Of a stretch of 64,000 bases of DNA, positions 23,062 through 34,199 are shown in pieces. Position numbers and translations under genes: made by a program. The notes beneath the pieces were generated by a model, which did no database searches, was not told where the DNA came from, and saw only the letters and a list, made by a program, of their open reading frames with translations. Location: the NCBI GenBank assembly GCA_037951105.1, contig JBAMJV010007454.1:1-64000 (forward strand), given 5' to 3'. Position 1 is the first letter of the stretch; every line of letters starts with the position of its first letter. This DNA comes from Echinarachnius parma. Taxonomy: Eukaryota; Echinodermata; Echinoidea; Clypeasteroida; Echinarachniidae.

Positions 23062-23953
23062 TGGGTTCAAAATCCTTCACTTAGAAACAAGAGTTTGAGG
23101 GGGTTGATCAACTATGATTGAGGATTTATAGATGAAATTGGATTTGCATTAATAGTGTGGTGCGAAGAGTTGCCAAGAAATTAGGACAAACGCAAGATTA
23201 ATTGGATAGAGAATTTATTCTTGCTAAGGTTCAATCAGCAATTTGCATTTGTGAGCTGCCCAGAGGTAAGGATAAACACAACACATATTGGATACTAAAT
23301 CCATTCTTGCTCAGGTTCACTCAGCCGATTCACAGAATAACAAAGTAAGGAGTCAACCCCAGCCCCCCAGCCCATGGGGGAAAAACTATGTATGCTGCCC
23401 TCTTAAGTTGAAGCCTATGTAGCCATAATTACAAACACCCTTATTTCCCCATTTCATTTGTATTGTGGGATTTATGATTATTCTTTGTAAATTATATTAT
23501 AAATACAGGAAGAAGCCGAAGCTGTATGTATTGGTCCATTTTTCACTTGTTGAATAAATCTAGATAACATTGTCCCAACAATTTTTCACAAATATGTATA
23601 GGTTGCTCCAATTAAAAAAAAAGTTTATTACACCATAATTACTACAATCTTCCCATTACAAAACGAAAGTGCTCAATGGTAACTGATCGAGTGGTTTTAA
23701 ATGATACCCGTTGAAGTGCCTTGTACTATCGAGTACCACTAATTTTATACAGTTTATTATTTTTGCGCGGGATGGTATCACATGTTAGTCCAAAAAGATG
23801 AATGAAAAGTTGTGTTCAGAATCGTATTAAAAATATATCAAACTCATTATGAAGTTGAACTAGCTACATGTATATTATACAATTAAATTTTTTTTTCTTG
23901 GATGTAATTTAGTTGAATGGTATTTCAAGGCTCTTTCAATGTGACATTTCATA
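23062..23953. other. no gene; a weak 95 bp duplication
   Basis: ATTCTTGCTAAGGTTCAATCAGC (about 23215) recurs as ATTCTTGCTCAGGTTCACTCAGC (about 23302). Nothing else recognised. Confidence 0.4.
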
Positions 23954-24425
23954 AATCCACTTTGACCTTTCGTAAATCCACTTTGACCTTTCGTAAAACC
24001 ACTTTGACCTTTCATTATGAATTATTATAGTCTGATATTTGCTAAGTACATAATTGCATGTATGCCTTTAATTATGTTCTTGATGGTTCTTTCAAGGTCT
24101 CTTTGAATGCTACATTTTATAGTAAATCCATTATTAATGAGGTTTCCAATTATTAATCATATTCTGATATTTGCTAAACATGTATATATACTTGCCTGTA
24201 TGTATGCCTTTAATTATATTATTGATTGTTATTTCATGGTCTCTTTGAATGCTACATTTTATAGTAAATCCATTATTAATGAGGTTTCCAATTATTAATC
24301 ATATTCTAATATTTGCTAAGGATATACTTCCTTGTATGCCTTTAATTACGTTCTTGATTGTTATTTCATGGTCTCTTTGTAATTATATGTGACATTTGTT
24401 ACATGCATTTATTATGCTTTATTCT
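23954..24425. repeat. composite tandem repeats: 22 bp units, then 131-143 bp units
   Basis: At 23954-24015 ATCCACTTTGACCTTTCGTAA repeats three times. From 24064 a larger unit containing GCCTTTAATTAT.TTCTTGAT, GGTCTCTTTGAATGCTACAT, GAGGTTTCCAATTATTAATC and TCTGATATTTGCTAA repeats at 24064, 24207 and 24338. Confidence 0.75.
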
Positions 24426-24429
24426 GAAT

Positions 24430-24890
24430 TATATTTTGATATTTGCAAAGTATATACTTGCCTGTATGTATGTTTATTCTGAATTATATTCTGATATTTT
24501 CAAAGTATATACTTGCCTGTATGTATGTTTATTCTGAATTATATTCTGATATTTGCAAAGTATATTCTTGCCTGTATGTATGTTTATTCTGAATTATATT
24601 CTGATATTTGCAAAGTATATACTTGCCTATATATGTATGTTTATTCTGAATTATATTCTGATATTTTCAAAGTATATACTTGCCTATATATGTATGTTTA
24701 TTCTGAATTATATTCTGATATTTGCAAAGTATATACTTGCCTGTATGTATGTTTATTCTGAATTATATTCTGATATTTGCAAAGTATATTCTTGCCTGTA
24801 TGTATGTTTATTCTGAATTATATTCTGATATTTGCAAAGTATATATTATTACTTGCCTGTATGTATGTTTATTCTGAATTATATGATATT
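24430..24890. repeat. 55 bp tandem repeat, eight to nine units
   Basis: The unit has ATTCTGATATTTGCAAAGTA, TATACTTGCCTGTATGTATG and TTTATTCTGAATTAT. Differences are single bases or short ATATAT insertions (24630, 24690, 24845). Because 55 is not a multiple of three, the unit reads in rotating frames and explains the YSELYSDICK-like repeated translations. It appears to have arisen from part of the preceding larger unit. Confidence 0.95.
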
Positions 24891-25173
24891 TGCATGTACT
24901 TGCCCGTATGTATGCATTTAATTATATTCTTGATTGTTCTTCCATGGTCCTTTGAATGTGACATTTGTTACATGCTTTCATCATGTTTTATGCTGAATTA
25001 TAGACTAATATTTGCAAAGTACATAATTGCTTGTATTCCCCCCAAGGCCATCGAATGTTTGCTATAGGTTTCGTGCTGCACGCATTATTTAACCATGAAA
25101 TTACATTTAATATTCGATGCAGCGGCTAAAACATTTTCTCTTCCTTTATCATATTGACGCTACAAATTAAAAA

Positions 25174-25655
25174 TTAAAGGGATCTAGTATTGAGTATATT
25201 GACATACTGTATATGTGCAAAAACTGACGATGGGTTGGTTAAATGTGTTATGTGGTCTTATACTTCCACTTTAATAATAATGTGTGAAAGTTCCAATGTG
25301 CTAATAAAAGCCAATGTAATAATGCTCAGAGGTCCGAGTGCTTTGAGACTTAACTGTAATAAAGCGCTATATACAAATTTACAATTATTATTATTATTAT
25401 ATGACTCGAGAAATTTGCAGTGCCGGGAATTTGCTTAATCATCGCCACAGGTTTGTATGCAATTGAAATGATCCTCAAAATGTGTCACCAATTAAATCAT
25501 TAATATCTCAATAACAAAGAGTACTTTTGAAAAGCCAAAGCTAGTTTCATACTTTGATCAAATAATAGTAAGGGGAAAAACAACCAGGCATGAATGAACC
25601 ACTAGATATGCAAGTGAGTTAAATCGATTGGGACAAAGTTACTAGCTCCCTTTAA
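25174..25655. mobile_element. family A-type MITE carrying a retroposon tail
   Basis: TTAAAGGGATCTAGTAT at the left and TTACTAGCTCCCTTTAA at the right form terminal inverted repeats with TTAA at the edges. Left-side interior resembles other A copies only weakly. The right side (AACAACCAGGCATGAATGAA, GCAAGTGAGTTAAATCGATT) matches the reverse complement of 61095-61190, defining a second subtype. Confidence 0.65.
25330..25401 (+). mobile_element. SINE or LINE 3' tail
   Basis: GTAATAAAGCGCTATATACA followed by AATTTACA and (ATT)n. The AAAGCGC..CTATATAAA form is also the end of the LINE remnant at 36205 and of the SINE-like unit at 49752, so this is the tail of a retroposed copy lying inside a MITE. 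Confidence 0.55.
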
Positions 25656-26777
25656 GAAGTAATTTAGCTTCTCTTCCAGGAACGCGTGGGCATCCATGTT
25701 TGACTTTAATTTGTTTCCACCGTTTCAATTCTTAATTGATGTTCTTTATGCTCCGCCACAATGGTTATTATCATGCAATCTAAATGTCAAATAAATAGTA
25801 TATAATTTGAAATTAGTTTCCCCTTTTATGCGATTTGTCAAACCATCAATCAAACCTAACGTAGGGAATATTCTAGCAGGACAATTTCATTCAGATCATA
25901 CGTAGGGAATTTCATTCAGACCTAACGTAGGGAATATTCTAGGACAATTTCATTCAGATCATGCTGGCCTCAAAACCATGATTAATTTGCATAGCGGGGT
26001 TGCAGCAAAAAAGCACAAATTATTTAAATCGAGAAACTATCAAATATTGTTTTACAAAAACTTCACAATGCACACACGAATGTGGATATTTGGGACAGTG
26101 TTTATAACAGTTGGGGAAATTATTTCTATGTAGCTATTGTAATTCCTATACTGGTTTAGGTTCAAGAAGGCAATGGGTTAAAACCATAATATATATATAT
26201 TTTTGAAGGTTTTCTTTATACCATCAATTTGCCCTAAAAGCACTGTTACTTTCTGCAACTTAGTTCATTTACTGATAATAATTAGGATGCTAAAACTATG
26301 AGATAATTGTTCCATATCAATATGCATTACAAATGGGTTCTTAGTGATTTTATAGCATACAACAGGCATTATAAGTCAACATACAAATACTTCCAAATTT
26401 GTGAAATAATTTAATCAGGATAAAGAATAACTAATAAATTGTCTATAATCCAAAAACGATTATACACATGTATTGCTACCATGAAACTGAAGGTAAGAAA
26501 ATATCATTAAAAACAATTTTCAGCACTTGATATTAAGGTCAGAGAACAAGGGAAAAATCCCCACTTATCATTGCACTGAAATACAACACTGCAAGGACAG
26601 CCTGGATATACTGGTAGTTTTCATGAAAGCTTCTATAGAATTGCATAAAATAATAACGGTAACAGATATAATTGACACATATCCCTTCATAATATATTCC
26701 AGTACACTGCATCAGGTATTACACAATTTATCACATCAAAGGGTCTGATATAGAAGACTAGAGCAGTGAAGACCTTC
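25656..26777. other. no gene; short duplication at 25855-25965
   Basis: AACCTAACGTAGGGAATATTCTAG, then ACAATTTCATTCAGATCAT, occurs twice about 60 bp apart. A family B scrap (GGCAATGGGTTAAAA) ends near 26182. The rest is A+T-rich. Confidence 0.45.
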
Positions 26778-27380
26778 CTAAGGTCTGGCGGGGGAGACTA
26801 GGGCGTACCTTGACGTTGAGTGAACGACCATGACCCCAGCCGAACACAGCGGGGTGGGCGGAGCCTCGGCAGCGGGCTGGCCCACCAATCTGAATAAGTT
26901 CCATAAATTGTCTTTGTAACTGTATGCCCCTCTCTCCGATACATATGGTACATGTACATTACATACAAACATGCATGTGCATTGGTAGCAGGAGCCAACG
27001 TGAATATGGTGACTATACACACTAGGTTTCGGGCAGGCAGTGTATAGCCCTTTGGTAGGAAGCAAGGAACTACGTACGTACGTATACATTTGAAGTTGTT
27101 CGACGGCAATCCACGGCGCTATCACGAGCAAAGGGGGCTATCATTGAGTAGTTCCGCACTTTGTTTCGCTATACACTCTGAATCAATACTGCATGTGCTC
27201 CGATACCCGCTTGCTCCTTATCTCCAACACACACTCCCCCATTTCACCCCCTCCCCACACATTTTACACGATATAATTAAAAACAACATATTTTATGAAG
27301 TCATCCACACTTTTCCTCTGTCCAATCAAATAATTCTATTGTTTTCATCTCAACATTGTTCCCTAAGCATACATAGCAAA
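26778..27380. other. slightly GC-richer stretch, no gene recognised
   Basis: Minus-strand frames of 117 and 103 codons overlap here (26778-27131) in different phases. Neither shows a domain or motif I know, so coding status is unsupported. Confidence 0.3.
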
Positions 27381-27939
27381 CAGTCAAGCCCTGTCTCAGT
27401 GGCCACCTGTCTATATAGCAGTTAACCTGCCTATATATTGACCACCAAAAGTGATCCCTTACAAGTAACATAGAAAACCGATGTCATTGAACCTGTCTTT
27501 AGAGGTCACCTGTCTACAGTGGCCACTTTTCTTGTTTCCCTTGGGTGGTCACTATATACACAAGTTAGACTATACAATGTTAAGGAACCTGTCTATAGAG
27601 GTTCACCTGTCTACAGTGGCCACTTTTCTTGTTTCCCTTGGGTGGTCACTATATACACACGTTAGACTGTATAATGTTAAGGAACCTGTCTATGGAGGTT
27701 CACCTGTCTACAGTGGCCACTTTTCTTGTTTCCCTTAGGTAGTCACTGTACACAGGTTTGACTGTATCATGGAACCTGTCTACAGTGGCCACTTTTCTTG
27801 TCTCCCTGGGTGGTCACTATATACACAAGTTAGACTGTACAATGTTAAAATATAAGGAACCTGTCTATAGAGGTTCACCTGTCTACAGTGGCCACTTTTC
27901 TTGTTTCCCTAGAGAGGTCACTATACACAGGTCTGACTG
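27381..27939 (+). repeat. CAGTCAAACCTG element with core units of about 108 bp
   Basis: Begins CAGTCAAGCCCTGTCTCAGT and ends ACACAGGTCTGACTGA, an imperfect inverted pair. Between them GGAACCTGTCTATAGAGGTT, CACCTGTCTACAGTGGCCAC, TTTTCTTGTTTCCCTTGGGT and GGTCACTATATACACA repeat four to five times. A different core unit from the 9390 copy was amplified. Confidence 0.75.
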
Positions 27940-28910
27940 ACATACATTTTTCACCATGATTTGCATTATCATATTCCCATTTTGTGTTAATAAGACTTTT
28001 ACAAATTAGACCTCTGTATTATACTAGGGTGCTTTGTAGTGTGGGATATGCAGGATTTACTGCCCATATCTGGGACGTTGATTTATGGGTGACCTCTTTC
28101 CCTCAAGGATGGACTGGACTGGTCCATTATCAGGCAGGGGGGTCAGGAGGGTCAGGTTCAAGATCAGCTGAGGGATATAGGTCCAAGGATATTATTGTCC
28201 TCAGGTGTTAAAGTGAAGGGGGGCTATCAAAGTCAATTTTTGAACTGCGTAGATAATCATGCTTACAGTTTGGGATCATTGTAGAAACCAAATCCAGCTC
28301 TCTTTTATTTTTTTATAACATATTCCTCAAATGAAACAGAGAAGGGAAGGGGAGACTCGAAGGGGCTTTTATACTTGTCTATGTGTTATCACTTGAAGCA
28401 GGGGGAAGCTGGGGGAGGGGGGCTTTATCTGTGAAGCAGGGCAGAGGGGGCTCTGTAGGCTTACTGTGAAGATGGATGAATATGGGGGTGCATGGGTGGC
28501 TTTGTAGGATAACAGTGAGATGGGGGGGGGGGGGGGGTGTACAGGGTTACTGCAAAGCAAGCGTAACTGAGCGTTCTATATACAGGGGGAACAGTTTTTT
28601 TCATCTTCATAGTATTAGTAGTTGCCATATTTTTAAAGAATATACATGTAGCTTTATGTGCTCTTTGTGAAACAGAAGGGAAACAGAGCGCTATTAGGTG
28701 TGAAGCTTTAGAGGATAACTATCAAAAGAAGAGGAGGGGGAGGGAGTTCAAGGATAACTGCAATAAGCCTCACCTCCCCATTCTGTTGGACGGTCATATA
28801 TCTTCCTTTTTTTTTTGGGGGGGGGGGGGGGTGAGACAGTACAAAATTACATCAAAGGAAACGACAGATGGTGCCAATAACACCCACTGCACATATTTAC
28901 GCCTCTATTA
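27940..28910. other. no gene; G-runs
   Basis: Purine-rich with G-runs at about 28523-28538 and 28818-28831. No family recognised. Confidence 0.4.
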
Positions 28911-28998
28911 TTAAAATACATCATGATCCATTAAATACAACATAATCCGTTAAAACACAATATGATCCATTAGTACCCAACCCGATCCATTAAAACTT
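28911..28998. repeat. tandem repeat of about 24 bp, four units
   Basis: Units of the form GATCCATTAAAACACAACAT recur at about 28925, 28947, 28967 and 28984 with substitutions. Confidence 0.65.
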
Positions 28999-29047
28999 TA
29001 CTGTATGCAATCAAGTACGAAAGTCAGCGCATCCTCAAAGGATTGAC

Positions 29048-29137
29048 TTAACTCCTTGAGTGCCAAGCTTGCATTTTGCGAGTTACAATACACACATATG
29101 CCATAGTGCATTAAAATCCCTGGCACGTTAAGAGTTG
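29048..29137. repeat. 90 bp hairpin-ended mini element
   Basis: TTAACTCCTTGAGTGCCA at the left is partly mirrored by TGGCACGTTAAGAGTTGA at the right. Confidence 0.4.
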
Positions 29138-29230
29138 ATAACCCGTTCAAGACGGGTCCTGAAAATACTGGGGCTGCGGTCTATAGAGTATGCATGTTAT
29201 ACCAAAATTACGTTGTCCTGAACGGGTTAA
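29138..29230. repeat. family C mini-MITE (CCCGTTCA termini)
   Basis: ATAACCCGTTCAAGACGGGT at the left and CTGAACGGGTTAA at the right, with GTCCTGAAAATACT in the core. A second group of about 92-96 bp with the same TTAA-CCC logic as family B but an unrelated core. Confidence 0.65.
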
Positions 29231-30026
29231 TTATCATACAACCACGGGCTTGTGATTTTTACGCCCGCTTTTAAGATAATCATAATCTCGATTAATTAAA
29301 TCATAACCTGATCGGGTAATGGAGTCGGAATACAGTTTTAAACATTACTCATTTATATATATGGCAATCACATCCAAGCAAGCTCGTGTGATTTAACACC
29401 CTCTTTTTTTCCTTCATCATGATGCAAATTATTCTGTGGAAGAAGGTTTTTGATTTTGTTTGTAATCACAATTTTAATTGGTGCGTGGGATAAAAGCCCC
29501 ATTATTCGCAGCTGCTGGATAAAAGGCTGTGCCCCATTTGGCAGTTTCAAATTATTGGTTGCGCTGTAATTGGTATGATTATTTATAGTTTTTGCGCTGC
29601 GATCGTTGGAACTATTCGTAGCGCTGCATTCGTTTTGATTATTTATTCGTTTTGATGCTACATTCGGTGTGATTCGACTGCCCACGTTACGCCTCGAGTG
29701 TGCTGCGACCCGACTTTTAAACGAGGCGGCGTCATTCGACAAACTTCTTTTATAGCACGCCCGGGGATAAGTACACTCGCTTCCAGATTTACGGTTGCCA
29801 TATATAGGCTCCCCCGATGAAAGTAAATATGCTACTATGATTATCCCGCCGCATCTGTGTCAGAAACAGTTAAAAACCCAGTGGGCTCAATTTCACAACA
29901 GGCTCTTAGCTATCTATGTTCGTGCGCAACCTTGAAATGACTTTGACATTTACGACCATCCAGCCCATCCCCCCCCCCCCCCCCATTGTTTCATCAAAGC
30001 ATCTTGAGACCTTGTCCTCTCTACCG
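29231..30026 (-). other. no confirmed gene; 124-codon minus-strand frame
   Basis: The frame at 29368-29742 reads an Asn/Ser-rich protein with an internal imperfect repeat (NNQNECSATNSS and NNHTNYSATNN), mirrored in the DNA as TTATTTATAGTTTTTGCGCTGC and a nearby variant. I recognise no family. It lies between short inverted copies of ATATATGGCAA (29356) and TTGCCATATAT (29795), which could be element ends. A poly-C run lies at about 29970-29984. Confidence 0.25.
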
Positions 30027-30331
30027 GAAAGACCACAGTGTAAAACACACTGTGTAGACTATGTGTATTGGAGCATTTTAACAGTGTGAACACTCATCAA
30101 ACTGCGAACACACTGTGAGCACACTGTGAAATTAATGTGATACACAGTGTAAGCACACTATTTTACACAGTTTAAGTACACTATTTTACACATTGTGGTG
30201 ACACTGCGCTCAGTGTGTTCACAGTGTGATCGCAGTGCATTCACAGTGTGATGAGTGGTCACACTGTTAAAACACTCCAATTTAACATAGTCTGCACAGT
30301 GTGTTCACACTGTGGGACACTGTGTTCTTTC
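30027..30331. mobile_element. 305 bp hairpin MITE built of CACAGTGT motifs
   Basis: GAAAGACCACAGTGT at the left is mirrored by ACACTGTGTTCTTTC at the right; further in, GACTATGTGTATTGGAGCAT mirrors AATTTAACATAGTC, and TTTTAACAGTGTGAACACTC mirrors GAGTGGTCACACTGTTAAAA. The middle holds many CACACTGTG and TTTACACA half-palindromes. Imperfect inverted repeats extend for about 80 bp each side. Confidence 0.75.
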
Positions 30332-30908
30332 AAGTTGGGCTAACTTTTGACGAAAACCATTACCGCCACCTGTCTGATCTGACACACAATTTTACAGGCA
30401 TTGTTCCACTTGTATACATCAGATAAATGCTACAAATTGCTTGATAATATCGATACTCCAGATTGTTTAACTTAGGAGCCTTTTATGTATTGGTTTAGGA
30501 CAATTGTCATATGTCTGTATATCCAATACAGAACGAACATACATGTATACCTAAGAGCCTTTCCCAAAATCGGGCCCTGGATCTCCCTAGGTAACATAAT
30601 TCTTATATAAGACATTGGGGGGGGGGGGGGCGGGGAAGGGGACTAGGTGGTGTTGCAGTCCCCGAAACATTTCAAAACACCAATATTTTTGGAAAAATTA
30701 CCTCATAATTAGGCCAAACCATCACAGTTGGGGTCAAAATCATCTCATGTTGGTGCTAAATCAGCCCACTTTCGGCAAAATATGTTTTACGTTATAGGAA
30801 TATAAAGCTGGTTCAACAGGACAGTTCCTATAAAGTAGCCCGTGACCATGCCACCACCTGGGTCACAGTATGAATTATGTCCCAGGATTAATAATCAGAT
30901 GATTGTTG
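30332..30908. other. no gene; G-run at 30617-30630
   Basis: Unique-looking, A+T-rich, with one G-run. No repeat recognised. Confidence 0.4.
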
Positions 30909-31227
30909 TTATCTGATATGTCCACTGGGTATTGTGTGAAAATGTTAAAGTTAAATGGACGTTATATGGCCGAGTAATGAGCAAAAATGCAAAGTGATAT
31001 CCAATAACACTCATTGCACCGACTTTGTACACGGTTACGACTATCCAGTGGATAGTTTAACATCTGAACACTTCAATAGTAAATATTTTTTTAAGGAAAG
31101 GGAAATTCGAAAAACAGTAACCTGTCCTATGCTTCTATTGTTAATACAAATACAACAAGGTATGAGGGAAGTGCTAGAATTCCAATTAGATTTTGAGGAT
31201 TTGGACAATGTTACTAGATCCCTTTAA
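30909..31227 (-). mobile_element. family A MITE, minus orientation, one end truncated
   Basis: Reads GTTATCTGATATGTCCACTG, GACTATCCAGTGGATAGT, CTATTGTTAATACAAATACA, ATTTTGAGGATTTGGACAAT and finishes GTTACTAGATCCCTTTAA. The TTAAAGGGATC end expected at the left is missing. A 90-codon frame runs through most of it (30955-31227) but is not a protein I recognise. Confidence 0.7.
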
Positions 31228-31680
31228 TACTAAGATGCTACTGCAGCTGGGTCTTCGTTCCTCCAAGTTCCTAGTATTCGCAGGGTATTATTGATGATTA
31301 AGACACGTTGCGGTGATAATACCAGGAAGGGCCGGGATGACTAAATATACGTCCTACATGTACCTCAAATTATCGTCACTGAAGGAGTGTGAGTGGAGTT
31401 TTCTGTCTTCTAAAATGGCAAATTTATTTGTTCTTCCGAGAAGTAACTTTCAGTTTTAATTTTGATTAAAAACAGGGAAATGATGCATAAAAATATGAGA
31501 TTCATTGAAAAATTCTGTTTTTATATTGACTTATGGGTGGGGGGAGAAAGGATTTCTTCCATTCTACCAACAATTATTTTAACCAGTAGGCCCTACCGAC
31601 CTTGCATAATTATGGGAAGCTTGAACAGTAGAATAAGAACAATCTTCAAACGTTAACTAGCATAACTAATTCAATGCATA
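31228..31680. other. no gene recognised
   Basis: No repeat or credible frame seen. Confidence 0.4.
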
Positions 31681-31840
31681 AACCTATTCCATACTAAAAA
31701 TGTGCAATCCCCATGGAGTTAATACAAAGTCCACCCGGTTCACGTAGGCAATGGGTTAAACTGTTCACTTCTACATTTTGCAATCCCCTTAGAGTTATTA
31801 AATACAGGGACCACCAGGTTGCCGTAGGCAATTGGCTAAC
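31681..31840. repeat. two head-to-tail family B mini-MITEs
   Basis: Copy one (to 31759) has GTGCAATCCCCATGGAGTTA and GTAGGCAATGGGTTAA; copy two (31761-31840) has TTTTGCAATCCCCTTAGAGT and GTAGGCAATTGGCTAA. Both GCAATC subtype, same orientation, 1 bp apart. Confidence 0.65.
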
Positions 31841-31980
31841 AAACAAAAACACGTAAACATAAAACATTACTGCAAACAGCAATTATTGCAATCAAATAAG
31901 TCTAATCCGCAGAAGTGAACTTGCTGGTAGCAATTTCATCCCTCAATGATTCTACATTAAAATAGTACGCATTCAATATG

Positions 31981-32060
31981 TTAACCCGTTGCTTACGGGA
32001 ACCGGGTGGTCTATGTACAAAGTCTATGGGGATTTTAGAATCTCGTAGTGAATGGGTTAA
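31981..32060. repeat. family B mini-MITE, GAAATC subtype, full 80 bp
   Basis: TTAACCCGTTGCTTACGGGA, GTCTATGGGGATTTTAGAAT, GAATGGGTTAA; opposite orientation to 22980-23061. Confidence 0.75.
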
Positions 32061-32083
32061 TACATGCAACTGTATGTATTCAC

Positions 32084-32179
32084 TTAAACCCATTCAGGAC
32101 CGATTGATTTTTCTATTACATGTATTCACCATCTAGACCCAAGCCCGAGTAATCTAGGGACCAGTCCTGAATAGGTTAA
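32084..32179. repeat. family C mini-MITE
   Basis: TTAAACCCATTCAGGACCGA at the left and CCAGTCCTGAATAGGTTAA at the right; TCAGGACC and GGACCAGTCCTGA are mirrored. Confidence 0.6.
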
Positions 32180-32663
32180 TAGACTAATTAATAACCTTCC
32201 CCTTTTCAACATCAAAATTGCATAATTATTTCTCTAATGATTCTGCTAGGATCGAAAGCTAACACCCTCGCTCAAATCATCTCTCATCGTAAACAAAATA
32301 CATGCATAGATCTGTGTTGTTGTTGTTGTTAATGCAGCCTCTGCAGATCCAGTAAGTAAAGAGAACACAACTACTATTTGTACAACTGATATGATAACAT
32401 TGTGTGCTTTTTCAATTCTACGGTCCCGTGCCCAGCGAAAAATAGCATTATACACCATCCATAAACCAAAATTCATGCATAGCCAATCAAGCATAGTAGT
32501 AAACGAAACACTGACACACACGGCTTAATGTGCGTGGCCTTGTTGATCAGTGTATGCGAAAACGATTCATGTACCTCCGGGATTTATGTCCCATTAGTTG
32601 CAACATTTGTATCGAATAACATTGGATAATATTGGAAAACAATTGAAAATTAAAAGTTACATG
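32180..32663. other. no gene; (GTT)n patch
   Basis: Includes TGATTCTGCTAGGATCGAAAGC (32239), a phrase that recurs in variant form at 42131 and 59305, perhaps the end of an unidentified dispersed repeat. No gene. Confidence 0.35.
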
Positions 32664-32742
32664 TTCCCTAAGGTTGAGTTTCTAAAATCCCCATAGACTT
32701 TGTACACAACCCACCCGGTTCCTGTAGTCAAGGAAAGGGTTT
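32664..32742. repeat. family B mini-MITE, GAAATC subtype
   Basis: GTTCCCTAAGGTTGAG, TTCTAAAATCCCCATAGACT, CACCCGGTTCCTGTAG; termini eroded. Confidence 0.6.
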
Positions 32743-32764
32743 TATATAAAAGTAATGTTTATTC

Positions 32765-32844
32765 TTAACTCATTGTGTACGGGAACCGGATGGGCTATGT
32801 ACAAAGTATATGGGGATTTCAGAATCTCGTAGTGAACAGGTTAA
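32765..32844. repeat. family B mini-MITE, GAAATC subtype, full 80 bp
   Basis: TTAACTCATTGTGTACGGGA, GTATATGGGGATTTCAGAAT, GTGAACAGGTTAA; inverted relative to the copy 22 bp upstream. Confidence 0.7.
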
Positions 32845-32982
32845 ATTTCCTAACTCAGTTTTGTTTACTGTTGTGTATACTGCATTGGTTCTTTATTAGC
32901 ACGGTCGAGCCACATTTTTGGGGGCAAAATATTTTGGCATTTTGTGCAATATATCTAGATGGCACCATAGAGTCATTAGAGG

Positions 32983-33222
32983 CAGGGGAAAAATTAATAT
33001 TTTTATTTTGGGGGCTCCCTATCTAATTTTATGGAAGTTTTTCAGGGGCTACAAATTTCCGGGGCTCTTTTTTCGAATTTGATGGGCTACTATTAAGCTC
33101 TAATGCTGTAAGTGATCAATGCCATTGATCCGGGATTGGCATTCGATCACGATCCAATCATGCCGATTTCGAAAAATGCACCAAAAAAATTTCGGGGGCC
33201 AATTCGCCCGCCGCCCCCATGT
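32983..33222 (-). mobile_element. GCCCCC-rich element F, decayed copy
   Basis: CAGGGGAAAAATTAATATTT, GGGGCTACAAATTTCCGGGG, GGGCTACTATTAAGCTCTAA and TTCGCCCGCCGCCCCC are the reverse complement, in order, of the intact element at 39300-39580. It is followed at 33236-33275 by a piece of family B (CAGGATCCACCAGGTTCCC), so it may also have landed in a family B copy. Confidence 0.6.
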
Positions 33223-33275
33223 ATTTTTTCCACGATTACAGGATCCACCAGGTTCCCTAAATAGGCATTTGGTAA

Positions 33276-33785
33276 ATAATAAAAATTTTCTAAAAACTGA
33301 TGCACTGTGTATGATGTACATTACATAAGCACAGCCATGACTATATACAAAGAGTTTTGTCTAGATATTAGGAGCTAAATAAAAACAAAATCGCATAAAA
33401 GGAGAGTTGACTCAAAACCAGATTGCATAGAAAGGTTGAATTAACAGGCGGGTTGTCTACAACGGGACTTGTATTCAAAAGGGCATAGCATTTTTGTCTA
33501 GATTCAGAAAGAGGCCGAGTTTGAGTTAGAAGGGAGAAATGTAAGAGAGAACGGGACGGGAATTGATTGAGGGGGACATGATTAGTCACGGCGGGACGGT
33601 ATCTCCCGCAACATGGAGTTAATACAGTGTGTCCTTGGCTTTGATAGGGAGTGTAGCGCAGGGCAATGACATCCAACGCAGGCCTAGTCTTCACCTCAGC
33701 ACCTCTTACAGTTTAAATAATAAGTTGATACAGTTTAAATAGTAAAATGACGCAAATATAATAAATTAAAGATTGTCATATATAT
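33276..33785. other. no gene recognised
   Basis: A 108-codon minus frame at 33368-33694 has no recognisable domain. Confidence 0.35.
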
Positions 33786-33953
33786 AATGTCATGCGTGGG
33801 GATGTACTGTATGCCATGGTTCACCATTTTACACTAGGCTAGTCTGTGCATTTTACGTGACACTATTATACCCAGTGTGTGTTATGCATTGTGTGCAAGG
33901 TCTTTGCAAGATAGCACCGCACAACTGACTAACAAATCTAAGCTACCTGTTAA
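33786..33953. repeat. family G repeat, copy 1 (decayed)
   Basis: GCGTGGGGATG, ACTAGGCTAGTCTGTGC, GTGTTATGCATTGTGTGCAA, GCAAGATAGCACCGC and GCTACCTGTTAA align in order with copies at 36614 and 59378. Confidence 0.6.
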
Positions 33954-33981
33954 ATGTAATTCTATATCCCTCTTCATATCC

Positions 33982-34180
33982 TACAGTCAAACCTGTGTAT
34001 ATGACCACCAAGGGGAAGTAAGAAAAGTGGCCACTGTAGACAGGTTCATTCCATTGTTTCTCCCTGCAGGGGATCAAGTTTATATGGCCACTATGGCAGG
34101 TTGGCTGCTATAGGCAGGTTGGCTGCTATAGGCAGGTTGGCTGCTATAGACAGGTGGCCACTAAAACAGGTTTGACTGTA
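33982..34180. mobile_element. 199 bp CAGTCAAACCTG MITE, both ends intact
   Basis: TACAGTCAAACCTGTG at the left and ACAGGTTTGACTGTA at the right form 14-15 bp terminal inverted repeats, with TA at both edges consistent with a Tc1/mariner-type duplication. The interior includes GGTTGGCTGCTATAGGCA-like units repeated three times. This copy shows the boundaries of the family whose cores are expanded at 9390 and 27381. Confidence 0.75.
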
Positions 34181-34199
34181 CATGTAAGTATTATATGAC

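Noticed and set aside
24430-24890. CRISPR-like regular array
   Set aside because: Units are contiguous 55 bp copies without unique spacers, in a eukaryotic context: a minisatellite.
24513-25067. Multi-repeat peptide (YSELYSDICKVYTCLY-type)
   Set aside because: The translation of a 55 bp DNA repeat that cycles through frames; no start context or conservation.
29356-29806. Element bounded by ATATATGGCAA and TTGCCATATAT around the 124-codon frame
   Set aside because: An 11 bp A+T-rich inverted pair 440 bp apart is expected by chance often enough, and no target duplication was found.
30955-31227. 90-codon frame as a gene
   Set aside because: It lies wholly within a family A MITE whose other copies do not keep the frame.
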